Below, in pieces: positions 24,743 to 32,494 of a DNA stretch of 64,000 nucleotides. A program made the position numbers and the translations under genes. Numbering within the stretch: the first letter of the stretch is position 1; each line of letters opens with the position of its first letter. Source of the stretch: Arthrobacter sp. Leaf141. Lineage in GTDB: Bacteria; Actinomycetota; Actinomycetes; Actinomycetales; Micrococcaceae. The DNA is taken from positions 22,518-86,517 of the forward strand of contig NZ_LMOL01000024.1 of the NCBI RefSeq assembly GCF_001424565.1. Direction: 5' to 3'. The notes below the pieces were generated by a model. That model was given only the letters and a program-made list of their open reading frames with translations. It did no database searches and was not told where the DNA came from.

Positions 24743-25144
24743 CGATGATGCCGCCTGCGGGCAGACACGTCGAGATTTTCACAGTCTCGATGTGGTGTTT
24801 CACGATGTGGAGGCCCGTGAAACGTGCATTGTTCCTACCGCCTTCGGAGGCCGCCGAGCCGAGCGGATTGAACTGAACCTGAACTTTCGTGGGCAATGTT
24901 TGCTCCTTTCGATCAGATTCTCCACCGGATTTCCATAAATGCCTCGCGACTCACGGAAGAAATGAAGAATTGAATACAGCTGTCATTCGTAGGGTCGGAA
25001 GCGGCTTTATCTCGGACTGCACGAACGACCTGCCGGCGACGCCTTGGCGGTGGGCGCTAGTATCCAAAATCCGGATACTAGCGGGTTGTGATGCCCGTCG
25101 CCATGCATCGCGACTCCGTCGGTACTTCCTGCCGAGGCCGCGGC
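24743..25144. other. Intergenic stretch upstream of the RloC-like gene
   Basis: About 400 bp holding the promoter of the RloC-like gene and an 11-bp inverted repeat near 25055. A 65-codon frame starting in overlap with the membrane-peptide stop (GTG at 25148) is too Arg-rich to be convincing. Confidence 0.4.
25055..25083. repeat. Inverted repeat with 11-bp arms
   Basis: CGCTAGTATCC (25055-25065) and GGATACTAGCG (25073-25083), separated by AAAATCC. It lies 60 bp beyond the 3' end of the small membrane-peptide gene. It could be a terminator lacking a T-run or a protein-binding site. Confidence 0.5.
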
Positions 25145-25312
25145 TCACAGGACGGCCACCGCGACGACAGCCGCCCCGGCAACTACTGACGACCAGCGAA
25201 AGATCTCCTTGGCGATCCGGACCTCGATCTTGTCGGTATTGGTTCGGGCCATCAAGGTGAAGAGTTGACGCACCCCGCTGATAACCGTCTCGTAATTAGC
25301 GTTGTTTTCCAT
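25145..25312 (-). CDS. 55-residue C-tail-anchored membrane peptide
   Basis: ATG at 25312 with GGAG about 8 nt upstream on the minus strand. The first 38 residues are amphipathic and charged (VISGVRQLFTLMARTNTDK, IEVRIAKEIFRW). The last 17 (SSVVAGAAVVAVAVL) are a single transmembrane tail ending at the C-terminus. It is divergent from an XRE regulator across a 114-bp operator array. That arrangement resembles repressor-controlled toxic or exclusion peptides, but nothing in the sequence proves toxicity. A longer frame reading back to 25468 would overlap the regulator gene and the operators, so the short start is preferred. Confidence 0.5.
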   Translation of the reverse strand: MENNANYETVISGVRQLFTLMARTNTDKIEVRIAKEIFRWSSVVAGAAVVAVAVL

Positions 25313-25327
25313 GTTCACCGCTCCAAT

Positions 25328-25412
25328 AGTTGGCTGCACTTGTTGGCAGTAGTTGGACTTTACTTCAATTTCCAACTCCTGCACAACTGCGGGCAACAAC
25401 TGGAGTTGTTGG
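25328..25412. promoter_or_regulatory. Operator array of AGTTG/CAACT half-sites
   Basis: Within 85 bp between two divergent starts there are at least seven (A/T)GTTG or CAAC(A/T) half-sites: around 25329, 25341, 25352, 25372, 25384, 25394 and 25404. The last two form a perfect palindrome, CAACAACTGGAGTTGTTG (25394-25411). The likely ligand is the XRE protein encoded at 25427, controlling itself and the membrane peptide. Confidence 0.6.
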
Positions 25413-25426
25413 AGTATGCTTGGGGC

Positions 25427-26017
25427 ATGGATGGAGTCGAACAGAACTTGGCAGAGAGGCCACCGCATGAGGATCCAACGTATTTCGACATGGAGGTTGG
25501 TCCAGGCATGTCCACGGATAACCGCCGGTTCGGGGCGTTGTTAGCGAGGCTGCGCGAGCATGGTGGTCTGGCCCGCACGGATGCGGCGGCGACACTTGGA
25601 GTGTCCGCTGAGTATTTGCGCCTCATCGAGCTTGGCAGGCGCACCCCCGCCCTCGGGCAGATGCGCGGCTTTCTGGATGCGTACGATGCGGACGGCGCTG
25701 TGGGATATCTCCAGCCGGGCGGGGACCGGCCGGACTTGATTCTCATGGATCCGCTCAATGACGAGCCGGTGCTAGTTGAGTTCAAGAGCCGTATTCGCGA
25801 AGCGCGGCGCAGTAGGGTTAGTTCTCCGCGCGGCGCAGCGGGGCGGCCGAAAGGTCTCGACTTCTTGAGGTCGGTCCACGAGGCGCCCTCGGCGAGTCGT
25901 GCAGCTGACCTGGGGTTCGTGGTATCCCTGTTGGTGCGCGCAGACGACAGGACTGTCCGTGAGGTTCGCGACTGGCTCCAAAACGAACTCGGCGACGGCC
26001 TGGACATCGAAGCCTAG
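25427..26017 (+). CDS. XRE-family regulator with C-terminal extension
   Basis: About 196 residues from the ATG at 25427; an in-frame upstream start at 25265 is rejected because it would cross the operator array and the divergent gene. A helix-turn-helix spans about residues 32-92 (RRFGALLARLREHGGLARTD, AAATLGVSAEYLRLIELGRR). The C-terminal 100 residues (GDRPDLILMDPLNDEPVLVEF, LDFLRSV, VREVRDWLQNEL) are unassigned and may bind a signal or partner. Probably represses itself and the divergent membrane peptide. Confidence 0.7.
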   Translation: MDGVEQNLAERPPHEDPTYFDMEVGPGMSTDNRRFGALLARLREHGGLARTDAAATLGVSAEYLRLIELGRRTPALGQMRGFLDAYDADGAVGYLQPGGDRPDLILMDPLNDEPVLVEFKSRIREARRSRVSSPRGAAGRPKGLDFLRSVHEAPSASRAADLGFVVSLLVRADDRTVREVRDWLQNELGDGLDIEA

Positions 26018-26285
26018 ATGCGATGCCGTTCGCTTCGTGCGGGTGTGTCAATCTTTCGATATGGCGCGTAGCGGATGATGACCCGAATCGGAGCACTCGT
26101 CAGGTACGAAGCGAACGATGAGGCCAGAGGAACTGTTCTTCGCCGCCGTCGACGAGACCCGGGAACTGCTGCCGCTCCAGCAGACCTAAAAACTCATCAG
26201 GTCGGCGGGAAAAGCTGTCGGCAGGCAGAGGCACGTCAGCAGAGTTTGCCAATTCTTTGCCAACGAGGCAACCCCAGGCAAAGCA

Positions 26286-26328
26286 AAAGGCTCTGCTTCC
26301 CTTTGTTTACAAGGGAAGCAGAGCCTTT
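26286..26328. terminator. Hairpin with 18-bp perfect arms (left copy)
   Basis: AAAGGCTCTGCTTCCCTT (26286-26303) and its exact complement (26311-26328) flank a 7-nt loop. A- and T-tracts on both ends make it a bidirectional rho-independent terminator candidate. A diverged copy lies at 33616-33655, directly behind the integrase stop. Both are followed 7-10 bp later by the tRNA-like repeat. Confidence 0.75.
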
Positions 26329-26335
26329 CTCATCA

Positions 26336-26356
26336 GCGGTGACGGTGGGATTTGAA
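26336..26356 (-). repeat. Left attachment-like repeat (tRNA 3' end fragment)
   Basis: A 21-bp sequence (GCGGTGACGG followed by TGGGATTTGAA) identical to 33666-33686. On the minus strand it contains TTCAAATCCCA, the T-loop and T-stem of a tRNA, followed by an acceptor-like end. No tRNA body is present next to it. It is interpreted as one att site of the element carrying the integrase at 32481-33614. Confidence 0.6.
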
Positions 26357-26605
26357 ACCTCTCCTGCCCCTTCCTTGAAATAGGCAATCCCTAGATTTCG
26401 GGAAATTTCGTCACTTCACATCACGGTGAATAACTCCTCATGTGGGCAAAGTGTGGGCAAGATGTGGGCGGAATACACGGAAGGACAAGGGGGCGTCGGC
26501 TAGTCGTTACCATTTCTTGTCGCGGCGGCGCGCGTCGAAGTCCAAGCGTGGTCCACGTAGTCGTGGCTTTGTCATAGGCTGAGCTCAGGCAACTCCGGAG
26601 GAACC

Positions 26606-27727
26606 ATGCGAAAAGTAGACGAGGAAGTCTTCGTCATAACCTATGACGGACCCGCACTTCGCGCAGGACGCATGAACGTCAAGGACCTGGCCCCGGCGCT
26701 TCTGGCGCTTGGGGATCTCATCGAGCGGACCCAGGAGCTAACCCAGCCCGAGTCCAACAGGCCAGCGGTCCACATAAGCGCCACCCATGAGGGCTCGTTC
26801 ATTGTGGACCTGATCATCATGGCTGACGTTCCCAATCTGGTGAAGCAAGCCCTCGAGCTTTTCAACTCGCGCGAGGTAACAGCGGCCTTGAACGCGCATG
26901 ACATAGTGGCCGCTGTCTCGGGCGCTGTCCTGCTGTTGGTGACCAGCAATCAACGACGCAAAATTAAGAAGCGTGAACAGGGCGCAGCCCCTGGAATGTC
27001 CAAAATCACTTTTACCGACGGAACGGTGATTGAGGTTCCAATGATCTCGGAATCTCTCATCCGGGACCTCGACGCCCGGCGTCACCTTAAGGACGTCGTA
27101 GAGCCGCTCACTAAGGAGGGGATCACGTCCTTTGTTTTCGATTCCCGGCGATCAAAAGCGACCGTCCAGAACACGGACCTTGATGCTTTCGAGCTCCCAC
27201 AACTGGAGTCAGAGATCATCAACGAAACGGTCAGCGAGATGGCTATTCAGCCGGTGAGTATCGCGTTCCAGGACAACAACAAATGGAAAGTCAGCGACGG
27301 TAGTCGCGTTATGTGGGCCGCTATTGAAGACACCGCGTTCCTCACAAAGGTCGAGAATAACGAAGAACGTTTTGGCAAAGGTGACATTCTCAAGGTCCAG
27401 ATGAAGACCACGCAGCGCCGCACTCCGGATGGTAACCTCCGCAACGATTACTCGATTGTGGAGGTATTGAGACACATTCCGGCTGGGAGGCAACTTGCGC
27501 TCCCGTTTGATGACGTCGTGGAAGAAGAAGCCAGCCCCGCCGTAGAGACTCCTGCTCCGCCGCGAACAGCACTTAGGGCCGTAAATGACGAGGCTTGGAT
27601 TCGTCATGTGGACGAGGCGCGCAGGGCCGAGCATGAGGGCAATGACTGGACGATAGCTGCTTTGGAGCGCATGCCTCACCCTTCCGAAGACGACGAAGAC
27701 GAGCCCGACGATAACGGCAGATCCTAA
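26606..27727 (+). CDS. Hypothetical element-borne protein
   Basis: A 373-residue protein with GGAGG 5 nt before the ATG. N-terminal 90 residues are alpha/beta (VFVITYDGPALRAGRMNVKD, HISATHEGSFIVDLIIM). A hydrophobic helix (IVAAVSGAVLLLVTSN, about 112-127) is followed by Lys/Arg and a second half with beta strands (SIAFQDNNKWKVSDGSRVMW). The tail is acidic (EDDEDEPDDNGRS). Proteins of this overall type occur on integrative elements across bacteria, function unknown. It overlaps the convergent gene 27724-28242 by 4 bp. Confidence 0.6.
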   Translation: MRKVDEEVFVITYDGPALRAGRMNVKDLAPALLALGDLIERTQELTQPESNRPAVHISATHEGSFIVDLIIMADVPNLVKQALELFNSREVTAALNAHDIVAAVSGAVLLLVTSNQRRKIKKREQGAAPGMSKITFTDGTVIEVPMISESLIRDLDARRHLKDVVEPLTKEGITSFVFDSRRSKATVQNTDLDAFELPQLESEIINETVSEMAIQPVSIAFQDNNKWKVSDGSRVMWAAIEDTAFLTKVENNEERFGKGDILKVQMKTTQRRTPDGNLRNDYSIVEVLRHIPAGRQLALPFDDVVEEEASPAVETPAPPRTALRAVNDEAWIRHVDEARRAEHEGNDWTIAALERMPHPSEDDEDEPDDNGRS

Positions 27728-28242
27728 GCCTGAGGTCTGTCCTCGCCGCGATCATCAAGGTCGCTGCCACTGACCGAGTAATCCTCTGAGTCAATACCAA
27801 GGTCCTTCCGCGCCACTTGAATAAACGCCTCCGCAAGTTTCTTGCTCTCGGAAATGAAAGCCAGCAGTCTGTCCTCATCACGCTTGAGCGAGCCGAAGAG
27901 GTATTCCTGGGCAGCGTTACTCGTACACTCACTTAGGGCCGTTGCACTTTTGCGCACGTTGCCAGGTGCCACAATGTCCAAAGTGCCCTGTGCGGTCCCA
28001 AAAGCCTTGACCACGTCCTCCCGTGAACCTTCACCGGCCCAGTCGGCTGTCAAGGCGTACACCAAGACGCCCTGCATATCCGCGAAATGTTGGTAGGCCT
28101 CCATCCTCTGGTCGCGAAGCCACTTTTCGTGCTCGTGTCTTTTAGCGGTCCAGTTGCTATAGATACCGAAGCCTCCAGCCACGAAAGCGCCGCCAAGTGC
28201 GCTGCCGACCAGTGGGGGCAGGAATGTACTCAAGTCAGTCAC
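27724..28242 (-). CDS. Hypothetical membrane-anchored protein
   Basis: A 172-residue protein with a glycine-rich N-terminal transmembrane segment (LVGSALGGAFVAGGFGIYSNW) and a helical soluble part starting with a Lys/Arg/His-rich segment (TAKRHEHEKWLRDQRMEAYQ). This is the common layout of small phage- or element-encoded single-pass proteins of unknown role. Convergent with 26606-27727. Confidence 0.55.
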   Translation of the reverse strand: MTDLSTFLPPLVGSALGGAFVAGGFGIYSNWTAKRHEHEKWLRDQRMEAYQHFADMQGVLVYALTADWAGEGSREDVVKAFGTAQGTLDIVAPGNVRKSATALSECTSNAAQEYLFGSLKRDEDRLLAFISESKKLAEAFIQVARKDLGIDSEDYSVSGSDLDDRGEDRPQA

Positions 28243-28481
28243 TTGGTCATGCTACTGGTCAGCAGCTATCCGTTGTCCCCGCGGCTTGAGCCGGCGTCTT
28301 GAATCGCAGGCCTATTCAACAAAGCGGTAGGACGTCCACAATTCCTAGACGGGTAGCCCCCCTCGGGCGCGACCCCCTCCAGTCCCCGGGGGGAGATGGA
28401 TCACTGCCGGCAACAGGGGGCCGCCCCACTTCTTCCAGCGATTCAGACGCCCCTACCCGCCCAGGTGCCTGCTTAGCCACG

Positions 28482-28748
28482 TCAGTACCCGGAGGACGGC
28501 GCATGCTGAGACTTTGGTCGCTTTCCCGGCCTTGGTCCTGTCTGCCACGCGCTTGCTGTAGACGGTGCCGGGACCGCCCACAGGCAGATCAGCACGCTGA
28601 AGACGGCCAGCTGCTCAGGCGGCACGATTCCTTGGACTTTCTGCCACGCGCCAGGAAGGGCGAGGATGACCGCCGCAGCGCACCGCCTCATCGCCAGGTG
28701 TGCCAGGACGACGAGCCATTTGAGAAGCTCGGTGAGTAGCTCGGACAT
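28482..28748 (-). CDS. Small membrane protein, possibly holin-like
   Basis: An 88-residue frame with AAGAAGG upstream of the ATG at 28748. Two hydrophobic stretches (LLKWLVVLAHLAM..AAAVILALPG and QLAVFSVLICLWAVP) precede a basic tail (GPRPGKRPKS) that looks out of character and may result from a frameshift. It lies downstream of the truncated capsid gene on the same strand, separated by a hairpin. A holin role is only suggested by size and context. Confidence 0.4.
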   Translation of the reverse strand: MSELLTELLKWLVVLAHLAMRRCAAAVILALPGAWQKVQGIVPPEQLAVFSVLICLWAVPAPSTASAWQTGPRPGKRPKSQHAPSSGY

Positions 28749-28862
28749 GGCTTATTACCTTCTTTCGTAGGAGGCGGACGTGCCCGCCTCGGCCCCTGGG
28801 TTCCCAGTGGTCCAACCACCTACATGCGAAGATTTGGCAACCACGGCCGGAGGCGCGCAAGA

Positions 28863-28900
28863 ATGAAGCCCGGTCTCCCGTAGGGAAGGCCGGGCTTCAT
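28863..28900. terminator. Hairpin downstream of the capsid remnant
   Basis: ATGAAGCCCGG and CCGGGCTTCAT form an 11-bp stem with a 16-nt loop, 19 bp beyond the capsid remnant's stop on the minus strand. Likely terminator of the capsid transcript. Confidence 0.55.
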
Positions 28901-28918
28901 GCGTGGGCGCTGGGGGCA

Positions 28919-29824
28919 TCATCGCCGGAATGGGTGGCTCCGCTCCCATCCATCCCGTACCAACGCCGTCGGCGTGATGCCGTAGACCTCCAGGCTTGTC
29001 ATGGCCTTACGGATGGAGGTCAGCGCGTCCGTGGCGAACGCTTGGACAATGATCCCGGACGTGTTGAGCAGGCCGGTCAGGTTTTCCCCAGTTCCGTCGC
29101 CGTGTATGACCTGGTTTTCCAGTGCCGAGTAAAGGCCGGCTTCCATCTCCGTGCGCAGGAAGTCCTGAAGGTTGGCATGGTCCGCGAAGTACCGCTCCGG
29201 GACCGGCTCCGAAAGGTGGGCGATAACCCGAACCCGGTCCTCAACTTCGGCCAGCGAGTACACCGACGTCGGTTTGAGCGTCCCGTCCGCGACGGGGGCC
29301 GCGTTGTTGGTCCGGACTGTCTGCCGCAGGAAGCTGAAGCTGTTGCCGGTGCCGTATCCTCCGGTGAGGCCCTTGGCCGGGATCAGTTCCAGGAGGGACC
29401 GCGGAGCCTCGGACATGGTGATGATGTCGGTCTCGATGGGGGCCGGCACGCCAATGCTGCCCGTAATGAGCGACTTCTGCCCGTCAATTTCCGTTGTCAT
29501 GGTCTTTGCCATGCGGTCCGCGGCTGCCTTGGCCCAGGACCCCCGTCCGCGCCCGCCGGAACGGTGACCATCGGCGGAGACGTTGACCGGTTCCCCGATT
29601 TCGGCCGCCAGCGTTTTTACTTGCGCACGAATCTCGTCGTCAGACTTCGCGCGTTTGAATTCCTCAAGGGCTTCACGCCCCTTGGTCATGTGCCGGTCGT
29701 AGGCCGCCTTTTCCTCTGCCGTGAGATTGCGGCCGGCAGCGGTAGCCTTTTCCGCAATCGTTCGTGCGTCTTGTGCAGCTGCGGTAGCGATTCCGCGCCA
29801 CATTTCCATACGTTGTGTGCTCAT
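28919..29824 (-). pseudogene. HK97-type major capsid protein, 3'-truncated
   Basis: From the ATG at 29824 (preceded by GGAGGGC) about 301 residues follow the HK97 major-capsid order: a charged helical delta domain (NLTAEEKAAYDRHMTKGREA, ALEEFKRAKSDDEIRAQ), then GSIGVPAPIETDIITMSE, an E-loop region FSFLRQTVRTNNAAPVADG, VRVIAHLSEPVPERYFADHA and NQVIHGDGTGENLTGLLN. It stops abruptly after YGITPTALV, where intact relatives continue with an LNPxDWE segment and about 100 more residues; the last ten residues (RDGWERSHPFRR) are out of frame or foreign. It is therefore a deleted phage or satellite gene. No portal, terminase or protease gene is nearby. Confidence 0.75.
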
Positions 29825-29869
29825 GGGATTGCCCTCCAGGGCAGGAAGGTACGCCGAAACTAGGCGCAC

Positions 29870-30244
29870 TCAAGTGGATGAGGGGACACCGGGCGGGCTC
29901 CTACGGACGGCGTCCCGGCTCAAGAGGCCCTCAGACTTACGCTTCCGCGTCATCCTTAACCCTTTACCGGTGCCGCTGGTGGGCACACATTCCACGGCGG
30001 GACCTATAGACGGGCGGTCTGACCCGGAAGATTCCGGTATGACCGTTGGCCGTATCCCTCACGCTGCGCATCCATCGTCCGGAAGGCCCTCAAACTTAGG
30101 CCGCTATACCCCTCATCCTTAACCTGCCGGTGGTGCATCGCTTGCGCTGACGCAAGATTAACGTGGTCAACGACCACTAACAAGTAACACGCCCGCCCCC
30201 GTTTAGAGGGTGAAGATGTCCGACCGGCAGGGCATGATAAGGCT
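29870..30244. other. Gap with an imperfect direct repeat
   Basis: No gene seen. GGCCCTCAGACTTA (29926) ... CATCCTTAACC (29951) recurs as GGCCCTCAAACTTA (30085) ... CATCCTTAACC (30114). This about 160-bp-spaced repeat suggests an internal duplication or paired regulatory or packaging-like sites upstream of the capsid remnant. Confidence 0.45.
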
Positions 30245-31444
30245 ATGGCCCCCAAGCTCACCCCGCACCAGGTGTTGCGGAAACGCATTTTGTCCGTTCT
30301 TGCATCAGCAGCGTCCGGATCACTTGGCGCAACTGAGGCCAAGAACCGCGTGAACGACATTTACGGGCACTTGTGGACAGCCGGGGACAAAGAGAGCTTC
30401 CCGTCCCGACCGGCCGAGACCAAATGGTGGTCCCGCCTCGGCACTGAGCACGCGCGGATGTCCGAGGACGAACTTCTCGAAAAGCACACCGGCGAAGACG
30501 TCTGGACTCTTAGCCCGCAAGGATGGGCCGCGGCCAGCGCACTGACTCTGGACGGATACGACCGGCAACAGGAACTCGAGCGCCGGCAAGAGATGTGGCA
30601 AGCACTCTTGAACAACGGCGGACCGACAAACGTCGAACGCGGCCTGCTGAATACACTGGGAATCTTCGAGGGACAGCCAGGATTCTGTGTTCCAGCAATG
30701 ACCAGGACACCAGCAACACCCGATGGCGTTGCCGTCTCCTTCCTGAACACAGGCAAGCACTACGACGACGAAGTGACCCCAACAGGGGCCATCTACCATT
30801 ACCCAAAGACCGCCCGCAAGGGACGACACGACGAATCCGAAGTCAACGCGGCCAAAGCCGCCTTCGCTCTCGGCCTTCCAGTATTTTTCATCACCACCGG
30901 ATCACCCCAGAGCACCCGCACGGTCCACCGGGGCTACATCGAGGACATGGACGACACCCAGAAGGTTCTGCTAATAACCTTCACTGATGGAGAACTGCCC
31001 CCGCCGCCGACGAAAGAAGAATTGGAGGCCGCCTTCCAACTCACCGACGACGAAACACCTGAAACCTACAGCTTGCGCAAGAACCGTCCCAACCAGGTCC
31101 GGTTCGCGTTCGATGTCTACAAGCGATACGGAAGCGAATGCGCGGTCTGCGGCCTGGCAGTGACAGGCCTCGTCCAGGCCGCCCACCTAGTGCCAAAAAA
31201 GGACGGCGGCAGCGATGATGCGCGCAATGGCTTGCCCCTTTGCGCGAATCACCACCTCGCCTTCGACCGCAAGTACTGGTGCGTCGACACCGACCTGAAT
31301 CTCCATGCCAAGGCCGACGGGCCGGCACTGGACGACCTGGCCATCATCCGTGCCGACCTGTCCCACCTACTGCGACTACCCCACGACGACGCCCTGGCGA
31401 AGGTCTGGACGGACTGGATGGCGAAACAACCAGGAACTGCCTAG
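30245..31444 (+). CDS. HNH endonuclease, type IV restriction-like
   Basis: A 399-residue protein. The first 110 residues form a winged-helix region like the N-termini of Mrr-type proteins (SPSRPAETKWWSRLGTEHAR-like, WTLSPQGWAAA). A central alpha/beta domain (GVAVSFLNTGKHYDDEVTPTG, IYHYPKTARKGRHDESEV, ALGLPVFFITTG) may read the target DNA. The C-terminal HNH_2 nuclease has ECAVCG (about 297), VQAAHLVPKKDGG (about 311), NGLPLCANHHLAFDRKYW (about 327-345). This architecture is typical of modification-dependent or element-borne restriction endonucleases with no cognate methylase. It probably protects the host cell carrying the element from other phages. Confidence 0.75.
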   Translation: MAPKLTPHQVLRKRILSVLASAASGSLGATEAKNRVNDIYGHLWTAGDKESFPSRPAETKWWSRLGTEHARMSEDELLEKHTGEDVWTLSPQGWAAASALTLDGYDRQQELERRQEMWQALLNNGGPTNVERGLLNTLGIFEGQPGFCVPAMTRTPATPDGVAVSFLNTGKHYDDEVTPTGAIYHYPKTARKGRHDESEVNAAKAAFALGLPVFFITTGSPQSTRTVHRGYIEDMDDTQKVLLITFTDGELPPPPTKEELEAAFQLTDDETPETYSLRKNRPNQVRFAFDVYKRYGSECAVCGLAVTGLVQAAHLVPKKDGGSDDARNGLPLCANHHLAFDRKYWCVDTDLNLHAKADGPALDDLAIIRADLSHLLRLPHDDALAKVWTDWMAKQPGTA

Positions 31445-31481
31445 CCTTCTACCACTGCCGCCTGGGTGAGACGGTCTAGGA

Positions 31482-31664
31482 TTACCTGCCCTTACCGGGC
31501 ACGAGCGTGTGCAGCAGCGACGCGGCGAGGCTGCACGCCGCATGTGCAAGCTCTGTCGGGTCCTCCGTCTCGGTCAGCATGACACGGGCGTCCTAGCCAG
31601 CGCCCAATGAAAGCGCCCGTGTTACCGCGATAGCTTCGAGCCGTGCGGTCGTTTCCTTGCTCAT
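31482..31664 (-). pseudogene. Small element gene with an in-frame amber codon
   Basis: ATG at 31662-31664 opens SKETTARLEAIAVTRALSLG, then AG, then TAG (31593-31595), and the same frame continues as DARVMLTETEDPTELAHAAC and on to TAA at 31482-31484. The two halves read as one 60-residue helical protein, with the amber one C-to-T step from CAG. Function unknown; likely a phage or satellite gene inactivated by a point mutation. Confidence 0.45.
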
Positions 31665-31830
31665 GTTCTAAACCTTTCCGTTTTTGGTTGCTTCGGCGTT
31701 TTCGCCAATTGGTATGTTGTCCGACGGGGATGGGGCGGCCCGCGCCCCGAACGAGCCGTGCTTGGACGTGGCACAACTGAGTCAAAAGCAGGTGATTCAC
31801 TTGTGCCAACACAGGCCACAGCCGAAGAGC

Positions 31831-32022
31831 TCATCGATCGATCCACCAGGACGCCCGCCCGTCCCTGGACCGGACAAGGTGCAGGTGGCTCTTGCACTTG
31901 AGACATGGCATGGCACACCCGTCGACGTCAGGCAGCCACCCGTTTTCGCATCGGTGTGGCTCCGGCTCCAAGGGCAGCAAGGACAGGCCGAGGTCCTGCC
32001 GTCGGTCAGCTTCCTGTTTCAT
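31831..32022 (-). CDS. Small Cys-rich protein
   Basis: A 63-residue frame whose centre, HRCENGWLPDVDGCAMPCLK, continues CKSH, giving several Cys and His in the spacing of a small zinc-binding protein. Such proteins occur next to regulators on actinobacterial prophages. Start has AGGGACGGG upstream. No family recognised; could be non-coding. Confidence 0.35.
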   Translation of the reverse strand: MKQEADRRQDLGLSLLPLEPEPHRCENGWLPDVDGCAMPCLKCKSHLHLVRSRDGRASWWIDR

Positions 32023-32140
32023 CGCCCGTCCCTACGGGCCTGGAGCGTCTTGAGCACGGCCACCGGATGGCTGCCACTGCGGAGCATTCCTGTGGCTGTG
32101 GACTCCTCATAGCCCTGGAAGGACCCCACCCATTCCGCCC

Positions 32141-32494
32141 TTGGGGCTGCGTCGTATCGAGGCGGGGGAGCGACGTGCGGACGTGGACGATCTCATGGCG
32201 CTGGCTTTGGTGCTCAGAGCTTCACCGTTAGCCCTCTTGCTTCCACACGGTAATCAGGGGGACGCATCCTCAGAGTTTGGCAACGGCGAAGTCCGCAACG
32301 ACGAGTTGTGGCAGTGGGCGATCGGTGAGAGACCTCTGGACGACGACGACACCCGGCGGTTCCAGGCCGCGTCTTTGCCGGCGTGGCTTGAAGTCCGCAG
32401 CCTCACCATGAGCATTGGCCGGGGAGCGGTGCCGATAGGGGAGTTCGACCAGTGGTGGAACACCAAAACCGGGGACAGCCGTGGCGACAGTTGA
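32141..32494 (+). pseudogene. XRE-family regulator lacking its N-terminal helix-turn-helix half
   Basis: The frame begins inside the helix-turn-helix (LGLRRIEAGERRADVDDLMA, LALVLRASPLALLLPH) without a natural start. The first two helices expected upstream are missing or out of frame. The rest (WQWAIGERPLDDDDTRRFQA, SIGRGAVPIGEFDQWW) matches the tail of small actinobacterial XRE proteins that sit just before element integrases. It overlaps the integrase ATG (32481) by 14 bp, the usual order XRE-int. Probably the 5'-truncated or frameshifted element regulator. Confidence 0.55.

Larger units (their letters stand above)
26018..26605. other. Left junction of the integrative element
   Basis: No intact gene. 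It holds the strong hairpin at 26286-26328 and the tRNA-like 21-bp repeat at 26336-26356, then three copies of the octamer GTGGGCAA/GTGGGCGG (26436-26472) resembling the 3' end of the integrase gene near 33581 (GGGCAAGATGTGGGCAA), which suggests an earlier recombination or integrase remnant here. Confidence 0.5.

Noticed and set aside
25265..25426. Longer N-terminus for the XRE regulator
   Set aside because: It would cover the operator array and the divergent membrane-peptide start; the helix-turn-helix is complete from 25427.
26336..26356. A tRNA gene
   Set aside because: Only the T-arm and acceptor end are present; no anticodon arm, D-arm or 5' acceptor strand is found on either side.
31684..32112. 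A 142-codon plus-strand frame between the HNH gene and the XRE remnant
   Set aside because: No RBS or domain; it lies opposite a Cys-rich small frame and looks like noise in decayed DNA.
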